From Hermatobates lingyangjiaoensis (taxonomy: Eukaryota > Arthropoda > Insecta > Hemiptera > Hermatobatidae), in assembly GCA_026182355.1 (NCBI GenBank), contig JAPFBL010000036.1, positions 62,001 to 126,000 of the forward strand: a stretch of DNA of 64,000 nucleotides, written 5' to 3'. Position numbers and translations under genes: made by a program. The notes beneath the pieces are model-generated. The model made no database searches. It saw only the letters and a list, made by a program, of their open reading frames with translations, and had not been told where the DNA came from. This document shows, piece by piece, positions 62,041 through 64,000 of this stretch. The stretch's first letter is position 1, and each line of letters starts with the position of its first letter.

Positions 62041-62290
62041 CTTTATCAAGTATATTCGCTGCCGGTACATGTCGGCTTAAGGCAGCTTAGCGGTACTTTC
62101 CCTCCTAGCTTTGCCTAATGTTACCAGGTCAGTGTCAGACCCTTCGCCCAAGCATTCACCTCCCAACCACCAAGCAATCTACACCTCTACAAACCCACTC
62201 TCTCCACCATCAGCCAAACATCTCCTTCACCACAGGCCAAGCATCATCAAGCTTCTCCAGTTGTCTTACCAGCCACAACAAACCATGTAA
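62041..62290 (+). other. C-rich, G-poor strand-asymmetric patch
   Basis: 62,110-62,285 is strongly C- and A-rich on the plus strand (CCAACCACC, CCAAGCATC types, with CAAACATC and CCAAGC recurring). The 62-codon frame it creates has no motif and is probably a by-product. Origin unknown. Confidence 0.4.
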
Positions 62291-64000
62291 TGCTCAACTA
62301 ACCTGAACATTTGTATAAACTTTCATAAGATTTTTCTCAATCATTGCAGTATCTTCTATATATTCCTTACAATTTCTATGGTAGCAGTTTCAATGATAGT
62401 TTCTTTTTTGATATTCACAGACATGTTTCAGTTATGCTACCTTACGAGCTACACAGGAAACACATATTCGTATGAACTCTCTTGAGTCATATAAGCTGGA
62501 ATTCTCCATCAATATTGATATTATTTTTTAAAAAAAGTGTATGATTAATATTTTAAATATTTTTTAATTTAATTTAAATATTGTTATTTAGCGTTGTATA
62601 TGTTTCTACTCTGTTTTTATTCCAATTTTTTATTATCAGCTTACATAGTTTTCCTTTATTTTTCTGCATATATCCTTTCCAGTCCAATATCATCCATTTT
62701 TACTTTACTATAATTAATGTATAGTAATAATGAAAAAAATCGATTTGATTATTTTGACAGATTTTTAAGCTTTGAGGTCATAAAGTCCTTTTTTGATGTT
62801 ATATCAATGATGCCTACGTGTATATAAGGCCGAGTGGCTGTGTACTTGAAATTAGTGAGCACGCTGCAGTCAACAGTTTGATGGATCAAATTTATATTGC
62901 ACTGAGAAATGGGTTATATAGTTTAGTTGTACCCTTCAAAAATTCACTTTTGTCATTGACATGAGATTTTAGGTGACATTTCTTGTTCTAAAGAAGCACA
63001 TTTTTAGTTTTGAAGTTCTGGATCAAAAATGAAACTAACAGTATCATTAAATGCAAACATCCTCTGATTTAAAATAACGAAAAAAGTACTTTTTTAAATA
63101 ATATATAAGGACTGTTATTAATCATTGATTCAGAAAGTTTTTTAGCACAATAAAGGTCACACAGATTAGCAAATCATATTGAAATTATACCCGAAAATGG
63201 CACTTTTTGAGTGGATGTGCTGAATACCTTTTTCAAAAACTTATATAGAAGCAAATGGGCATTCTGATGTATTTAATTATTTTAATTTTTTTTTTCTTTT
63301 CCAATAAACAGCTAAATGTATTACAATAAGTTATAGTGAAAAAAAAAACGAAATTAATATTCCAAAGAAAGTTTTGGGAAATTCCGATTCCACAAACACA
63401 AATGTAGCTATCAGAATGGAAAATTGATTTGGGAATGTTAGACAACCTAAATAAATTCAAATATAATAATTGTTTAATGTCTTAATACAAGGTATTTGAA
63501 GATGTTTTTATGATTTAATATAATATGAAAAAAAAATTCTTAAAACTATAAAATCACACGCCAAGAAACTATTTTCTTATGTCCCTCAGGTAGAAGGATG
63601 GCTGTCTAGCGAAAATATTACTATAAATCTGTATGGTTAAAAATACTATACTATAAATCTTAAAACACTTAAGAAAGAAAAGAATTCATCATTTAATAGT
63701 TTGAAACTATATTCAGATGAAACGTCACAAAATGTTGGGCATTTAACTATGTGAGTTGCTGAAAGAGCAACAGTGGAAGGAAATGAGATGTAACAGCATG
63801 AACCTCCTTCATGAAACTTATAATGACAGTTGCCGCAGTACATAAGTTTGGTGTTATTGTTTGTATTCATGTTTCATTCTTTATTGTCTGGTATATTGTT
63901 CTTACGATTGCTTCATTTTGATTTTAAAAATATATAGGTAGAATTTAAAATAATCCGAGTTTCTTTTTCAATGTTTACCCAGTTATTTAATGTTAAAACC
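62291..64000. other. No gene seen
   Basis: AT-rich to the end of the window; short motif-less frames only. Confidence 0.4.

Overview
This window looks like a gene-poor stretch of a large, AT-rich animal genome, most likely an arthropod. The evidence is Jockey-clade LINE fragments, several families of Penelope-like elements (PLEs) with GIY-YIG ends, a tRNA-derived SINE-like repeat, a possible Helitron-type repeat, many microsatellites, and no bacterial-style gene packing. I could not recognise a single intact host gene. Apart from one LINE ORF, the open frames are about as long as chance gives in DNA this AT-rich. The window could be intergenic or lie inside a long intron.

Layout. 1.2-2.7 kb: 5'-truncated Jockey-type reverse transcriptase with an apparent in-frame deletion and a late frameshift, followed by two hairpins. 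3.9-5.5 kb: a possible LINE endonuclease scrap and a PLE terminal unit with a hammerhead-like core. 8.3-10.5 kb: RNase H scrap and two copies of a tRNA-derived repeat. 12.0-12.6 kb: broken PLE reverse transcriptase. 15.2-15.95 kb: three short PLE-derived terminal pieces beside (TA)n. 17.3-19.6 kb: an unclassified direct repeat pair around a GC-rich island and a DR1-type site. 21.9-23.0 kb: Helitron-like repeat. 24.0-24.4 kb: a protein-like reading frame with one stop, unrecognised. 28.6 kb: GC-rich island with a 16-bp palindrome. 30.0-35.6 kb: dense PLE graveyard with three GIY-YIG copies (one open), three long inverted repeats and repeated (TA)n. 40.4-41.3 kb: possible solo LTR. 43.2 kb: Myb-type dyad. 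44.8-45.4 kb: second Helitron-like copy. 49.1-49.5 and 53.8-54.0 kb: two more Jockey 3' fragments. 56.3 kb: second copy of the 5-kb PLE terminal unit. 58.06-58.6 kb: a 74-bp satellite with a three-monomer higher-order pattern. 61 kb: further PLE terminal pieces.

The most interesting signal is a set of short hammerhead-ribozyme-like cores spread over many PLE-terminal families here. Each has CUGANGA, a stem II hairpin, GAAA, a loopless palindromic stem III and (in the best copies) complementary stem I strands. All share one extra nucleotide between the GA of the core and stem II. Several sit in inverted repeats and abut (TA)n tracts. Everything is read by eye; no alignment or folding program was run.
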